A stretch of 43,689 bases of DNA from Serratia microhaemolytica (GCF_004011885.1 NZ_SBEF01000033.1:1-43689); one strand, 5' to 3'. Counted from the stretch's first letter, positions 17,231-27,261 are shown. The notes: generated by a model not told the origin, from the letters alone. Program-made: numbers and translations.

Positions 17231-18487
17231 GTGAAAGTGAAGAGTAACCGATTGACCAAACTGGTTGGCCTGCAAGCGAGCAGTAATCGTTCAGTAATGG
17301 TTATGTCTAGCTTGAGGATAGCAGCGCGTTATACCATACAGCGTCGTCACTGGCGGTTACTTTTGGGGATGTTACTCAGTAGCAGTATGGCGAGCATTGC
17401 TACGGCACGAATACTTGAGGTTGTGGTTCCTAGTGGGAAATCCGGCCTTATTGGGGCAAGCGAACTGGTGACATCAAGCTTAAGTGGCCCATTGTATGAT
17501 GCTGGATCAGCAGTAGATTTTGGTTTTCCCGCGATCAGTCCATTCTCTAGTGGCTGTTCATCGACCCAAAATAACTTCGCTATCGCTAAGGGATACAGTC
17601 AAGTATATGGTTTCAAACTGAAACCAAACAACGCTAATGGAACAGTAGGGGGAGTGGTGCTGGCTCACGGTTTGGGTGATTGGGAGCGTAAGCTGGCCAA
17701 TGGCCAGACAATGCTAGGCTCACTGACTTTTTTGGTGGGAGCATGGCGGAACTATTGGTATATCAATAAACAAGGCTACGGACTCAACTCGTTGCCAGAT
17801 GGCACATTTGGCGAGCAGAATCTTGTGCATTGTCCCAATGTTGTTAAGGGAGTAGGGACATACCCTTTTTATCAAGCTAATGCGAGCCGTTCTTCATCAC
17901 TGAGAGTCCATTTCCTGATCGATGCACCTAGCGGTGGTCTGAAACCAGGACATTATTCAGTCAGCCGATTAATGCATATTGACACCTCGTTAAATGGTCG
18001 AGGAGATCTTTCTACGGTGTTGGTCGATGGGATTAATGTCACTGTTGCCAGTTACTCCTGTAGCTTGGCGTTGTCAAGAAACAGCATCGAACTTGATTCA
18101 ACTGTGGATACGGATGTCATTGGTTATAGCGTATCTTGTGCTGATGGGGATATTTCTGCAAATGTTCCGATGATCCCCTATCTGTCAATGACGGCAACTG
18201 GCAGTTCACAAGCAATGAGTGGCAATGCTAAATATCTCGGGGTGGCGGAGAGCGGCAACAAGTTGTCGGTTACCGGTAACTGGTCGTCCTCACCACCAGC
18301 CAATTGTTCAGAAGAGAGTGCCAACACGATCTACTTTGATGGTCGTGACGGTTTGAAACTGCCGGCAGTAGAACCGACCGAGCAAGCGACTATAGAAGGC
18401 AGCCTGGCGTTTCGTTTGTGTGGTGCAAAAGAGACAGCGCCTGGGGAATACAAAGCTTATGCCACGCTCAGTGTGGTTCAACGTTAA
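17231..18487 (+). CDS. Two-domain fimbrial adhesin-like protein, copy 2
   Basis: This 418-residue paralogue of the protein at 15382-16629 shares the same plan: basic N-region, hydrophobic LLLGMLLSSSMASIATA ending the signal peptide near residue 59, an N-terminal domain with two cysteines, and a pilin-like C-terminal domain with four cysteines ending AYATLSVVQR. All six cysteines are conserved between copies. Differences concentrate in the N-terminal domain (roughly residues 120-180), the part that would carry binding specificity. The start is taken as GTG at 17231, nine bases after ACGGGG; a second GTG at 17237 aligns with the ATG of copy 1. A longer frame from 17180 adds residues that copy 1 lacks. 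No chaperone or usher gene is near. Confidence 0.7.
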   Translation: MKVKSNRLTKLVGLQASSNRSVMVMSSLRIAARYTIQRRHWRLLLGMLLSSSMASIATARILEVVVPSGKSGLIGASELVTSSLSGPLYDAGSAVDFGFPAISPFSSGCSSTQNNFAIAKGYSQVYGFKLKPNNANGTVGGVVLAHGLGDWERKLANGQTMLGSLTFLVGAWRNYWYINKQGYGLNSLPDGTFGEQNLVHCPNVVKGVGTYPFYQANASRSSSLRVHFLIDAPSGGLKPGHYSVSRLMHIDTSLNGRGDLSTVLVDGINVTVASYSCSLALSRNSIELDSTVDTDVIGYSVSCADGDISANVPMIPYLSMTATGSSQAMSGNAKYLGVAESGNKLSVTGNWSSSPPANCSEESANTIYFDGRDGLKLPAVEPTEQATIEGSLAFRLCGAKETAPGEYKAYATLSVVQR

Positions 18488-18526
18488 CAGGCACTCGTTT
18501 GGCTAAGGAAGGTTGTTGGGTATTGT

Positions 18527-18578
18527 CAGCGCTCAAAATCCACATTGATTCAGCATGAAATGTGGTTTCTGAGCGCTG
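18527..18578. terminator. Hairpin between convergent adhesin copy 2 and ytfL
   Basis: CAGCGCTCA (18527-18535) pairs perfectly with TGAGCGCTG (18570-18578). The inner stem CCACATT/AATGTGG (18540-18546 / 18559-18565) is extended by A-T pairs, with one bulge. It sits 40 bases after the adhesin stop and 40 before the ytfL stop, a good place for a two-way transcript end, though there is no T-tract. Confidence 0.6.
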
Positions 18579-18617
18579 TCGGTATCACCACGGCTCGTGC
18601 CTGACGGTGATAAATCG

Positions 18618-19943
18618 TTAACTCTCGCCTTCATTCGGTTTAGTGACAGCCAGCGAGTTCTTTTCCAGCAGTTTGGTGACCAGCAACTGGTCGATCTTGT
18701 AACTATCGATATCCACTACTTCAAATTTGAATCCAGCATACTTGACGAAATCGGTACGCTTCGGAATTTTGCGCAGCATGTACATCATAAAACCACCGAT
18801 GGTTTCATAATTGCCCGCTTCCGGGAACTCATCAATATTGAGCACGCGCATCACATCTTCGATTGGCGTCCCCCCTTCAATCAACCAAGAGTTTTCATCG
18901 CGAGAAACGATCTGCTCCTCCTGGCCCTGACCCAGCAGATCCCCCATCAGCGTTGTCATTACATCATTGAGTGTGATAATCCCGACCACCAGTGCATACT
19001 CGTTCAGGATCACGGCAAAATCTTCACCGGCAGTTTTAAAGCTGTCGAGCGCTTCGGAAAGGGTTAAGGTATCAGGCACAATCAGCGCGGAGCGAATTTG
19101 CACTCCACTGCTCAGCACCAAGCTCTGATTACCCAATACCCGATTGAGCAGATCTTTTGAGTCAACATAACCGACCACCTGATCGATATGGCCATCACAA
19201 ACCAGAAATTTAGAGTGTGGATGAATAGCAATCTTCTGCTTGATACTCTCTTCACTTTCACGCAAATCAAAATAGATCACGCTCTCACGTGAAGTCATTG
19301 AGGAGGGCACTGTGCGTGATTCCAGCTCAAACACATTCTCAATCAACTCATGTTCCTGCTTACGCAACACACCGGCTAGCACGCCGGCCTCTACCACGGC
19401 ATAGATATCGTCAGAGGTGATATCATCCTTGCGTACCATCGGCAGTTTAAACAGACGAAAGACCAAATTTGCGATGCCGTTAAAGCACCAAACCAATGGC
19501 CGCAGTAGCATGATTGACAACAGCATTGGCCCGATAATACGCACCGCGATACTCTCTGGTGCAATCATGCCAATGCGTTTGGGCATCAAATCGGCTAGCA
19601 GAATAAACAAACTGGTGACTAGCACAAACGAGAAGATTGAACTTGATTGCTCGGCAACCTGGGGGGAAAGAAAGCGCTCAAACAGCACTTTGAAAGTCGG
19701 CGACAGAGCTGCATCGCCGATAATACCGCCAAGAATGGCGACTGCATTGAGGCCAATCTGCACAACGGTAAAAAAGATGCCGGGGGTTTCAAGTAATTTC
19801 AGCACCCTGGCAGCATTGATGTTGCCTTCATCTGCCATCTGTTTAAGTTTGATTTTACGCGATGCCGCCAGAGAAATTTCCGACATTGAGAAAAACGCGC
19901 TGATAGCGATCAAAAGAAAAATCAGTAACATACTGTTTAACAT
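18618..19943 (-). CDS. paeA: YtfL/PaeA, CNNM-type membrane protein with CBS domains
   Basis: YtfL is an inner-membrane protein of the CNNM/CorC-like (UPF0053) group, renamed PaeA in enteric bacteria for a role in cadaverine and putrescine export. The 441 residues show the DUF21 membrane domain (about 1-190; SAFFSMSEISLAASRKIKLK, GLNAVAILGG, LMPKRIG), a paired CBS region (about 200-330; PSSMT, KFLVCDGHID, GYVDSKDLLN, ALVVGIITLNDVM) and a C-terminal transporter-associated domain (about 345-425; GGTPIEDVMRVL, GNYETIGGFM). It converges with adhesin copy 2. In E. coli it neighbours msrA and then tamA; here msrA is absent. Its last codons are duplicated at 16760-16872. Confidence 0.93.
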   Translation of the reverse strand: MLNSMLLIFLLIAISAFFSMSEISLAASRKIKLKQMADEGNINAARVLKLLETPGIFFTVVQIGLNAVAILGGIIGDAALSPTFKVLFERFLSPQVAEQSSSIFSFVLVTSLFILLADLMPKRIGMIAPESIAVRIIGPMLLSIMLLRPLVWCFNGIANLVFRLFKLPMVRKDDITSDDIYAVVEAGVLAGVLRKQEHELIENVFELESRTVPSSMTSRESVIYFDLRESEESIKQKIAIHPHSKFLVCDGHIDQVVGYVDSKDLLNRVLGNQSLVLSSGVQIRSALIVPDTLTLSEALDSFKTAGEDFAVILNEYALVVGIITLNDVMTTLMGDLLGQGQEEQIVSRDENSWLIEGGTPIEDVMRVLNIDEFPEAGNYETIGGFMMYMLRKIPKRTDFVKYAGFKFEVVDIDSYKIDQLLVTKLLEKNSLAVTKPNEGES

Positions 19944-20709
19944 AATCTATCCATTGCTGCCGATCGAGGGCGGCACACTTTTTAGGGGTAATACCGTACC
20001 ATTAACTTGGTTATTAATACATACGTCGATATTCTGCCTGCAAAAATGCGCACTGCCAACAGGCTCGACTTACTGAATAGGTATCGGTATAGGTCACAGT
20101 GAGTTAGATAACAATCCACCCACTTTCGGTGGCTGCACTTAGACTGTCGGTATTGGCAGAACAAGCGCAACCGTGCTGTTGTTTTGATAACATCCAATCA
20201 CTGCCAATGGCAGAACAGTTCACCCGAATCATCCAGATTGAAGTCGGTTGTTGCTACAGCGGACGGTCATTAACCTCTCCCACTTCAACCTCTCCAACTT
20301 CCGATTATGGCGATGCAGTGAACGTGAGCAGGCCGTTGATGTTTTGTGAGCAGAGTGTGCTGACTTTACAAAAAATTTCATTACGATGGCACCCTGTTAC
20401 TGTCAAATGGGGCACAATTGCAACAAGCGTCAGTTGTAACTCGCGGCGTCTTTGTCCACAATAAAGCCCTATATTGTGTTGTTGTACAAGTTTAATACAG
20501 AGATTTTAGCTTGAAAAATCAACAATGCCTCATCGACATCCAAGGTAGAGCAAACGCAAGCTATGGCAAACGCTAGCACAATAGCAACAGATGAACGCTT
20601 GCGGCAGTAACCAGATGATTGAGTACCGCTACCGGCAGACATTTTCATGATGCACGTTTTGTCTGCTGCTGAGCAAAGATATTGGTAGAAAATAATTTTG
20701 AGGTAATGA
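19944..20709. other. Gap where msrA is expected, no intact gene
   Basis: In E. coli this position, between ytfL and tamA, holds msrA. No intact methionine sulfoxide reductase is present on either strand. A plus-strand open frame at 20129-20464 contains EVGCCYSGRSLTSPT, SDYGDAVNV and a WHPVTV element, faintly like the YxGG...PT, GHAEAV and HDP landmarks of MsrA. The orientation is opposite to E. coli msrA, so the resemblance may be chance. The tamA promoter should lie in the right-hand part. Confidence 0.5.
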
Positions 20710-22446
20710 GTGTCACTATACCGTGTTCTTTGCGTCTTAGGTACGCTATTGATTTCGCCATCACTGTTGGCTGCGAATATACAGTTGAAGGTGGAAGGAT
20801 TGACAGGAGAACTGGATAGAAACGTCCAGGCCCGTCTTTCAGCGATTGCACCTGAGGAGGTTAGTGCAGAGGGACGTTCGCGCGCTCGGATTGAAACAGC
20901 GATCCGCCAAGGGTTAAGGCCATTAGGCTACTATGAACCCACAATAGACTTTACTTTTAACGATAAACGGAAACTGCTACCGCCACAGTTGTTGGTGAAA
21001 GTTGATCCTGGTGAACCCGTGCGCATCGCCGGATCACAGATCAAGCTATCAGGTGCAGCCCAGTACGATGAAGATTACCAAGAATTGGTCAGTATCAGTG
21101 AACCGACCATCGGTGAAATTCTGAATCACGGCAAATATGACAGTTTCAGAGATTCTCTGAGCGGCCTGGCACTGCGCAAAGGCTACTTTGATGCCAACTT
21201 GGTTAGGAATCAGCTAGGTGTTGAGAAGCGTTCACGCCGTGCCTTTTGGGATATCGAATTTGATAGCGGCGAGCGTTACTATTTTGGCAAGGTAAAATTT
21301 ACCGGTGGACAGATTCGTCAGGATTATTTGAAAAATCTGGTACCGTTCAACCAAGGTGATTACTACAGCTCGAATGATTTGGCCGAGCTAAACCGTCGCT
21401 TATCTGCCACTGGCTGGTTTAACTCGATAGTGGTCTCTCCTGACTTTAGTGCGGTTGATGAACATCGCGTCTTGCCTCTCGAAGCGTTACTGACACCACG
21501 TAACAGCAACATTATGGAACTGGGGGCTGGTTTCTCTACCGATATTGGTCCACGGGTACGTGGAACTTGGAGAAAACCGTGGCTTAATGATCGTGGTCAC
21601 AGTTTTACTGTCAGCACAAACCTCTCTAAACCAGAGCAACAATTAGATTTGAGCTACCGTATCCCATTGCAGCGTAGCCCACTGGAGCAGTATTACTTGT
21701 TACAGTCTGGCTTCAAACGCACCGATCTTAACGACACCCGTTCAGACAGTACCAAAATGGTCGTTTCACGTAACTGGGATCTGTCAACCGGCTGGCAGCG
21801 TGCGATTAACCTGAGCTGGCGTCTAGACCACTTTACCCAGGGGATGGTGAGTAATGACACTATGTTGCTCTACCCTGGTGCCAGCGTTAGCCGCACCAGA
21901 GTACGTGGCGGATTGATGCCAGAATGGGGAGACAGTCAGCGCTATTCAGTCGATATATCCAACTCCCTTTGGCGTTCGGATGTCGACTTTTTACTGCTGC
22001 AAGCACAAAACGCTTGGATAAGAACCTTGGCAGACAAACACCGTTTTGTCACGCGAGCGCAATTTGGCTGGATCGAGACGAACACCTTTGAACAGGTGCC
22101 GCCGGATCTACGGTTCTTTGCTGGAGGAGATCGCAGTATACGGGGTTACCGTTTTCAGAGTATTTCACCGCGCGATGAGGCGGGATTATTGACAGGAGCC
22201 TCAAAGTTGATGGTAGGGTCAGTCGAGTATCAGTACAACCTCACTGGGCGCTGGTGGGGAGCAATGTTTTTTGATGGAGGACAAGCGGTTAACGACATCA
22301 AACAGCAAGATATCAAAACGGGCGCAGGCATGGGTATCCGCTGGCAATCACCGGTTGGGCCAATAAAACTGGATGTTGCTGTCCCGATCAGAGATGACGA
22401 AACCCGCAAAATGCAGTTCTATATCGGTTTGGGGCCAGAACTATGA
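20710..22446 (+). CDS. tamA: TamA, Omp85-family outer membrane translocation subunit
   Basis: TamA is the outer-membrane beta-barrel of the TAM complex. With TamB it aids insertion of some outer-membrane proteins and phospholipid transport. The 578 residues match E. coli (577). A signal peptide ends near SLLAA (22), three POTRA domains follow to about residue 265, then a 16-strand barrel with the [15 protein letters not shown] and [16 protein letters not shown] motifs and a C-terminal strand [10 protein letters not shown]. The start is GTG at 20710 with GAGG about 6 bases upstream; an overlapping ATG at 20706 is out of frame. It overlaps tamB by ATGA, so the two are coupled. Confidence 0.97.
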   Translation: MSLYRVLCVLGTLLISPSLLAANIQLKVEGLTGELDRNVQARLSAIAPEEVSAEGRSRARIETAIRQGLRPLGYYEPTIDFTFNDKRKLLPPQLLVKVDPGEPVRIAGSQIKLSGAAQYDEDYQELVSISEPTIGEILNHGKYDSFRDSLSGLALRKGYFDANLVRNQLGVEKRSRRAFWDIEFDSGERYYFGKVKFTGGQIRQDYLKNLVPFNQGDYYSSNDLAELNRRLSATGWFNSIVVSPDFSAVDEHRVLPLEALLTPRNSNIMELGAGFSTDIGPRVRGTWRKPWLNDRGHSFTVSTNLSKPEQQLDLSYRIPLQRSPLEQYYLLQSGFKRTDLNDTRSDSTKMVVSRNWDLSTGWQRAINLSWRLDHFTQGMVSNDTMLLYPGASVSRTRVRGGLMPEWGDSQRYSVDISNSLWRSDVDFLLLQAQNAWIRTLADKHRFVTRAQFGWIETNTFEQVPPDLRFFAGGDRSIRGYRFQSISPRDEAGLLTGASKLMVGSVEYQYNLTGRWWGAMFFDGGQAVNDIKQQDIKTGAGMGIRWQSPVGPIKLDVAVPIRDDETRKMQFYIGLGPEL

Positions 22447-25400
22447 ATCTGGTGAAAAAACTGGCGATAGGATTTCTAGTTATAGTTCTGCTGCTGATTG
22501 CGCTAGTGACATTTTTAGTCGCCACACCTGCGGGTTTACAACTGCTGATCCACGGTGCTGCTCGCTGGGTGCCAGGGCTTGAAATTGGCAGCGTGAGTGG
22601 TGGCTGGCGTGATTTGCGTTTAACTGACATCCGCTATCAGATGCCAGGTGTTGAGGTACATGCCGGACAATTCCAATTCGGATTAGATCTGGGTTGTTTG
22701 CAACGTAGCGAATTGTGCATTAATCGTTTAGTTACACAGGATGTTGATGTAGTAGTAAAAACGGCACAGATGGTTGCCAGCACCGCAGAGCCAAACCCGC
22801 AACCGTTGACTGAATTGAGCACCCCCTACCCGATCAGTGTACGTAACGTGGCACTGAATAACATCAATGTCGCGGTTGATGAAACCCGCGTGACACTGGT
22901 TGAATTGACAACCGCCGCCGCCTGGCAACAGCGATCACTCACACTGCTGCCAACGGCAATCCGTGGTTTGACGATAGCATTGCCGGCAGCTAGCGAACCT
23001 GCACCAACAGCACCAACAGCACCAACAGCACCTGCGACACCACTGGTAGAGCAACTTAAGGCAATGTTTTCCAAGCCATTACTGCCACAACTACCGGAGA
23101 TTATATTGCCGCTAGATCTGACCATTGACGAGATCAAAGGCGAACAACTGCGGCTCAGTGGTGATACAGAACTGCTGATTGATCAGCTCGTGTTACAAGC
23201 CAGCAACCGTGGACAGCAAATCCAGCTTGATCGCTTCACTGTTGAAGCGCCACAAGGCAACTTGTTTGTTCAGGCTGGGACGACATTAGATGATGACTGG
23301 CCACTGGCGATGACATTGAGCAGTAAGCTCAATGTTGCACCACTGAACGGGCAGCAAATTAAACTCAACATCAGTGGCAATTTGCGCAAGCAGCAGAGAG
23401 TGGTACTCAATCTATTGGGGCCGGTAGTGGCACAGCTTGATCTGCAAACGGAGTTAGCCAAAGCGGGGTTACCACTATCACTGACGGTGGAGAGTAAACG
23501 TCTACGGTGGCCACTCACCGGTCAAGCAGCGTATCAGTTACAGGATTTTCGCTTGCGCTTTACCGGTAAGGCCACAAATTACGTGCTCTCTACCCGTGGT
23601 CAAGTTAAAGGCCAAGCACTGCCTGATATCGGACTCTTCCTCGATGGCAAAGGTGATCTGACACAGTTCAATTTACAGCGTTTGCGTATTAGCGCACTGG
23701 GCGGTAACAGCGATCTCTCCGGCGTAGTGGATTGGAGCAACACATTAAGCTGGAACTCGCAACTGCTATTGCGTGGCATCAATACCGCAAAACAGTGGCC
23801 GGAGTGGCCCGCACAATTAGAGGGATTAATTACCACGCGCGGCAGTATACAGGGCGGTCACTGGCAGCTACAGGTACCGGAACTGCGGCTCGATGGCCGA
23901 GTGAAGCAAAACAGCTTATCAGCGCGAGGTTCATTACGTGGCAACGCCGCTGGGCAGTGGATCATCCCTGGCGTTGAACTGACGCTGGGCCGTAACAAAC
24001 TGGCGATTAACGGCCAATTGGATGAAAAAAATTGGGCACTGGATGCCAACGTTGATGCACAGCATCTGGATGGGGCACTGCCAGGGTTGGCTGGTAACAT
24101 TAAAGGCCTATTACGGTTAAGCGGTAACTTACAAGCACCACAGGTGCTGGCTGACATCAGTGCAAAAAATCTGCGTTGGCAAGAACTGCGCATCAAGCAA
24201 GTGAAGCTGGATGGAAATGTACGCTCCGCTGAGCAAGTGCAAGGTCAGTTAACATTGCGGGTTGAACAACTTCGCCAAGAAGGTCTGCGCATTAAACAAC
24301 TGGTACTGAATGCCAACGGAAATGAACGTCAGCATCGCTTAACGTTGAATATTGATGGCAAACCGGTGGCAGGTCAGTTAGCGCTTGACGGGCGTTTTGA
24401 TCGTAGTCAGCAACGTTGGCGTGCGAGCCTGGCTAATGTTCGTTTCGACACACCAGTCGGTGAATGGCGAACCAATCAGCCGATCGCGCTTGATTACCGT
24501 CACACGGTTCAACGGATCAGCATTGGCGCGCATTGTTGGAATAACCCGAATGCGCAACTCTGCGTGCCAAACAGCATTGATGCGGGCAGCAGTGGAGAAG
24601 CGAGAGTGGTGCTGAATCGCCTCGATTTGGCAATGGTGCAGCCATTCCTAGAAGCAGATACGGCGGTAACCGGGCGTTTCACTGGTCAGGCTGATGTTCG
24701 CTGGCAGCCGAATGGTGGCTTGCCACAAACACAGCTCTCGCTGATTGGCAATGGCGTGAAGCTAGTACAACAAGTACAAGGTTCGGCGTTACCGCTCAGC
24801 TTTGAAAAGTTGAACCTCAATCTGGCGCTGAACAACACGCTGGCGAAGCTGGATTGGCTGGTTAAACTGCACAATAACGGTCAGTTCCAGGGCAATATTC
24901 AAGTGACGGATCCACAACAGCGACGTGGACTTGGCGGTAACATCAGCATCAACAACCTCTCGCTGGCACTGCTGAAACCGATCCTAGCACGAGGTGAAAA
25001 AGCCGAAGGGGTACTGAACGCTAATTTACAACTACGCGGCCAGGTGCAAAACCCACAGCTATTTGGGCGTTTAGCGCTGGAAAAGGTGGCGATCGTCAGT
25101 AGTTGGTTGCCGTTTGATATGACTGAAGGTCGCTTAGCGATCAATTTCGACGGCCTGACCTCAAGCTTAGATGGGCTACTAGCGACCACTCAGGGGAAGC
25201 TGACACTCAGTGGCGGAGCTGATTGGCGTAATTTGAATGCTTGGCGTGCACGCGTTGCGGCGAAAGGCGATCGGTTGCGCCTGACCATCCCACCGATGGT
25301 GCGTATTGATGTATCACCGGATCTGGTGTTTGAAGCAACACCCAACCTGTTATCCCTGAACGGTTCGGTTGATATTCCGTGGGCCAGGATCAAAGTACAA

Positions 25401-26198
25401 GAATTACCGGAAACGGCAGTTGGCATCTCGCCGGACGAAGTGATGTTGAACCGTAAGCTGCAACCGATAGAGCCTGCATCGACCTCGATCCCAATTAACA
25501 GCAACTTAATGATCCGTGTTGGTAATAATGTGAGTCTGGAAGCATTTGGTCTAAATGCGATGCTACGCGGCAACTTACGTGTAGTACAAGAGCGTAATCG
25601 TTTGGGATTAACAGGGCAGATCAACATCCCTTCTGGACGTTTCCGTGCTTATGGTCAAGATCTGCTGGTACGACAAGGGCAATTGATCTTTTCTGGCCCG
25701 GCTGATCAGCCACTGCTGAATATTGAGGCGATCCGTAACCCGAATTCGATACAAGGTGAAGTCACCGCAGGGGTTCGTGTTACTGGCATGGCGGATGCGC
25801 CGAGGCTGGAAGTATTCTCTGATCCGGCCATGTCACAGCAAGAAGCGCTCTCTTATCTGTTGCGTGGTCAAGGCTTGGATAGCAGCGGTGCTGATGGCAA
25901 CGCAATGACAGCCATGTTAATTGGAATGGGACTTGCACAAAGTGGTCAACTTGTGGGTAAAATCGGCGAGGCGTTTGGCGTCAGTAACCTTGCCCTGAAT
26001 ACCGAAGGAGCCGGTGAAAACTCGCAGGTGGTGGTGAGTGGCTATGTTCTGCCGGGATTACAGGTGAAGTATGGAGTCGGAATATTCGACTCCCTGGCTA
26101 CGCTAACGTTGCGATATCGCCTGATGCCAAGGTTGTACCTAGAAGCGGTCTCTGGTATTGATCAGGCGCTGGATGTGCTTTATCAGTTTGAGTTTTAA
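22443..26198 (+). CDS. tamB: TamB, inner membrane-anchored AsmA-like bridging protein
   Basis: TamB spans the periplasm as a long hydrophobic beta-groove and binds TamA. It belongs to the AsmA-like/bridge-like lipid transfer proteins. The 1251 residues are close to E. coli (about 1259). A single N-terminal anchor ([20 protein letters not shown]) is followed by repeating beta-structure and the C-terminal DUF490 domain ([34 protein letters not shown], a final strand VLYQFEF). An Ala-Pro-Thr repeat near residue 190 is encoded by a 9-base tandem repeat at 23001-23027 and looks like a flexible insert. It starts inside the tamA stop and is followed by ytfP after three bases. Confidence 0.96.
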   Translation: MNLVKKLAIGFLVIVLLLIALVTFLVATPAGLQLLIHGAARWVPGLEIGSVSGGWRDLRLTDIRYQMPGVEVHAGQFQFGLDLGCLQRSELCINRLVTQDVDVVVKTAQMVASTAEPNPQPLTELSTPYPISVRNVALNNINVAVDETRVTLVELTTAAAWQQRSLTLLPTAIRGLTIALPAASEPAPTAPTAPTAPATPLVEQLKAMFSKPLLPQLPEIILPLDLTIDEIKGEQLRLSGDTELLIDQLVLQASNRGQQIQLDRFTVEAPQGNLFVQAGTTLDDDWPLAMTLSSKLNVAPLNGQQIKLNISGNLRKQQRVVLNLLGPVVAQLDLQTELAKAGLPLSLTVESKRLRWPLTGQAAYQLQDFRLRFTGKATNYVLSTRGQVKGQALPDIGLFLDGKGDLTQFNLQRLRISALGGNSDLSGVVDWSNTLSWNSQLLLRGINTAKQWPEWPAQLEGLITTRGSIQGGHWQLQVPELRLDGRVKQNSLSARGSLRGNAAGQWIIPGVELTLGRNKLAINGQLDEKNWALDANVDAQHLDGALPGLAGNIKGLLRLSGNLQAPQVLADISAKNLRWQELRIKQVKLDGNVRSAEQVQGQLTLRVEQLRQEGLRIKQLVLNANGNERQHRLTLNIDGKPVAGQLALDGRFDRSQQRWRASLANVRFDTPVGEWRTNQPIALDYRHTVQRISIGAHCWNNPNAQLCVPNSIDAGSSGEARVVLNRLDLAMVQPFLEADTAVTGRFTGQADVRWQPNGGLPQTQLSLIGNGVKLVQQVQGSALPLSFEKLNLNLALNNTLAKLDWLVKLHNNGQFQGNIQVTDPQQRRGLGGNISINNLSLALLKPILARGEKAEGVLNANLQLRGQVQNPQLFGRLALEKVAIVSSWLPFDMTEGRLAINFDGLTSSLDGLLATTQGKLTLSGGADWRNLNAWRARVAAKGDRLRLTIPPMVRIDVSPDLVFEATPNLLSLNGSVDIPWARIKVQELPETAVGISPDEVMLNRKLQPIEPASTSIPINSNLMIRVGNNVSLEAFGLNAMLRGNLRVVQERNRLGLTGQINIPSGRFRAYGQDLLVRQGQLIFSGPADQPLLNIEAIRNPNSIQGEVTAGVRVTGMADAPRLEVFSDPAMSQQEALSYLLRGQGLDSSGADGNAMTAMLIGMGLAQSGQLVGKIGEAFGVSNLALNTEGAGENSQVVVSGYVLPGLQVKYGVGIFDSLATLTLRYRLMPRLYLEAVSGIDQALDVLYQFEF
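23001..23027 (+). repeat. 9-base tandem repeat inside tamB
   Basis: GCACCAACA is repeated three times without interruption, followed by a diverged fourth unit (GCACCTGCG). It encodes [12 protein letters not shown]. Because the unit is a multiple of three, copy-number change by slippage would keep the frame. Confidence 0.95.
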
Positions 26199-26201
26199 GC
26201 A

Positions 26202-26549
26202 ATGCGAATAATTGTCTATGGCAGTTTACGACGCAATCAGGGTAATAGTCATTGGATGACCAACGCACAGTGGCTAGGTGACCACCGGTTGGCGGGCTAT
26301 CAGATCTACGATCTGGGCCACTATCCGGCGGCAATCCCTGGAGAGGGTACGATACAGTGTGAAGTTTATCGTATCGACTCAGCGATCCTGGCAGAGTTGG
26401 ATGAGTTGAAAAACAACACCAAAGACTACCAGCGTGAACTGATTCAAACGCCTTACGGCAGTGCGTGGATCTACTTATACAAGCACAGCGTAGAGGGTTA
26501 TCCACGAATTGAGAGTGGTGATTGGTTAAAACGCCTTGATGAGCACTGA
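26202..26549 (+). CDS. ytfP: YtfP, gamma-glutamylcyclotransferase-fold protein
   Basis: YtfP is a small cytosolic protein of the gamma-glutamylcyclotransferase-like (GGCT/AIG2) fold; its function in bacteria is not well established. The 115 residues match E. coli YtfP (113). The fold signature VYGSLR lies at residues 5-10, with QGNSHWM, LGHYPAAIPG, EVYRID and QTPYGSAWIYLY following. The start is 3 bases after the tamB stop with no clear separate ribosome site, so it is probably coupled to tamB. The tamA-tamB-ytfP order matches E. coli. Confidence 0.94.
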   Translation: MRIIVYGSLRRNQGNSHWMTNAQWLGDHRLAGYQIYDLGHYPAAIPGEGTIQCEVYRIDSAILAELDELKNNTKDYQRELIQTPYGSAWIYLYKHSVEGYPRIESGDWLKRLDEH

Positions 26550-26570
26550 ATAGCTCCTCAGGCAAAACAG

Positions 26571-26601
26571 TTTGCAGCTTCTGGATTGGAAGCTGCAAAC
26601 G
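26571..26601. terminator. Strong hairpin after ytfP
   Basis: A perfect 12-bp stem GTTTGCAGCTTC (26571-26582) / GAAGCTGCAAAC (26590-26601) with a 7-base loop lies 21 bases after the ytfP stop. It is followed directly by the perfect palindrome GCGCTGATCAGCGC (26602-26615). There is no T-tract. It is likely the transcript end for tamA-tamB-ytfP. Confidence 0.7.
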
Positions 26602-26645
26602 CGCTGATCAGCGCTGGTGACAGTTTAGTGACCAACCTGCTAACT

Positions 26646-26688
26646 CAGTGACAGAGCAGCCACAGAAGCTGGCTGCCGCGCGTCACTG
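26646..26688. terminator. Second hairpin between ytfP and ppa
   Basis: The outer stem CAGTGAC/GTCACTG (26646-26652 / 26682-26688) encloses the inner stem GCAGCCA/TGGCTGC (26656-26662 / 26670-26676). It ends 9 bases from the ppa stop, so it probably serves the minus-strand fbp-ppa transcript. No T-tract is seen. Confidence 0.6.
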
Positions 26689-26697
26689 GATTGGTGA

Positions 26698-27228
26698 TCA
26701 CGGGTTCTGTGCGCGTTCAAAAGAGGCAACAATCTCTGCTTTAGCAGCGGCAGCGTCTGCCCAACCTTCCACTTTGACCCACTTACCCTTTTCCAGATCT
26801 TTGTAGTGTTCAAAGAAGTGTGCGATCTGTGCCTTCAACAGCTCAGGCAGATCGTTCACATCCTGAATATGGTCATACTCTTTGCTTAACTTACTGTGTG
26901 GCACCGCGATCAGCTTTGCATCTTCGCCTGCTTCATCGGTCATCTTTAACACACCAACAGGACGGCAACGGATCACTGAGCCTGGTTGTAACGGGTAAGG
27001 TGTAGGAACCAGAACATCTACTGGGTCACCATCGAGTGACAGCGTGTGGTTAATATAACCATAGTTGCACGGGTAGAACATTGCGCTGGACATAAAACGG
27101 TCAACAAATAGAGAACCACTCTCCTTGTCAATTTCATATTTGATCGGATCAGCATTGGCAGGGATCTCGATAATAACGTAAATGTCTTCTGGCAGTGCTT
27201 TACCCGCAGGAACCTGATTCAAACTCAT
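26698..27228 (-). CDS. ppa: Inorganic pyrophosphatase
   Basis: This is a family I soluble inorganic pyrophosphatase, which hydrolyses PPi to phosphate and pulls biosynthetic reactions forward. The 176 residues equal the E. coli enzyme. Metal-binding features are visible: [31 protein letters not shown] with the acidic cluster, and [22 protein letters not shown] precedes the ATG. It is 33 bases downstream of fbp on the same strand, so the two are probably cotranscribed. In E. coli they are separated by the ytfQRT-yjfF sugar transporter genes. Confidence 0.98.
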   Translation of the reverse strand: MSLNQVPAGKALPEDIYVIIEIPANADPIKYEIDKESGSLFVDRFMSSAMFYPCNYGYINHTLSLDGDPVDVLVPTPYPLQPGSVIRCRPVGVLKMTDEAGEDAKLIAVPHSKLSKEYDHIQDVNDLPELLKAQIAHFFEHYKDLEKGKWVKVEGWADAAAAKAEIVASFERAQNP

Positions 27229-27261
27229 TTTGCTTTCCTTTGTAAGATCGATGTAATGGGA

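Larger units (their letters stand above)
16987..18730. repeat. Tandem duplication, copy 2 (adhesin plus ytfL 3' end)
   Basis: This is the partner of 15136-16872, in the same orientation. It runs from TAAGAGGTTATGA into the intact ytfL gene. Because ytfL is complete here and truncated in copy 1, this unit holds the original junction with ytfL. By hand count, the roughly 240 bases after the two adhesin stops differ at about 16 positions, while the proteins are only about 70% identical by eye. Confidence 0.85.

Noticed and set aside
15136-18730. Repeated units as a composite transposon
   Set aside because: The units end inside ytfL and carry no transposase or terminal repeats; simple tandem duplication explains them.
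18597-19067. 156-codon plus-strand frame opposite ytfL
   Set aside because: It is the shadow of the ytfL coding sequence, which has full family homology on the other strand.
23001-23036. CRISPR-like repeat
   Set aside because: The 9-base units are contiguous, without spacers, and lie inside tamB.
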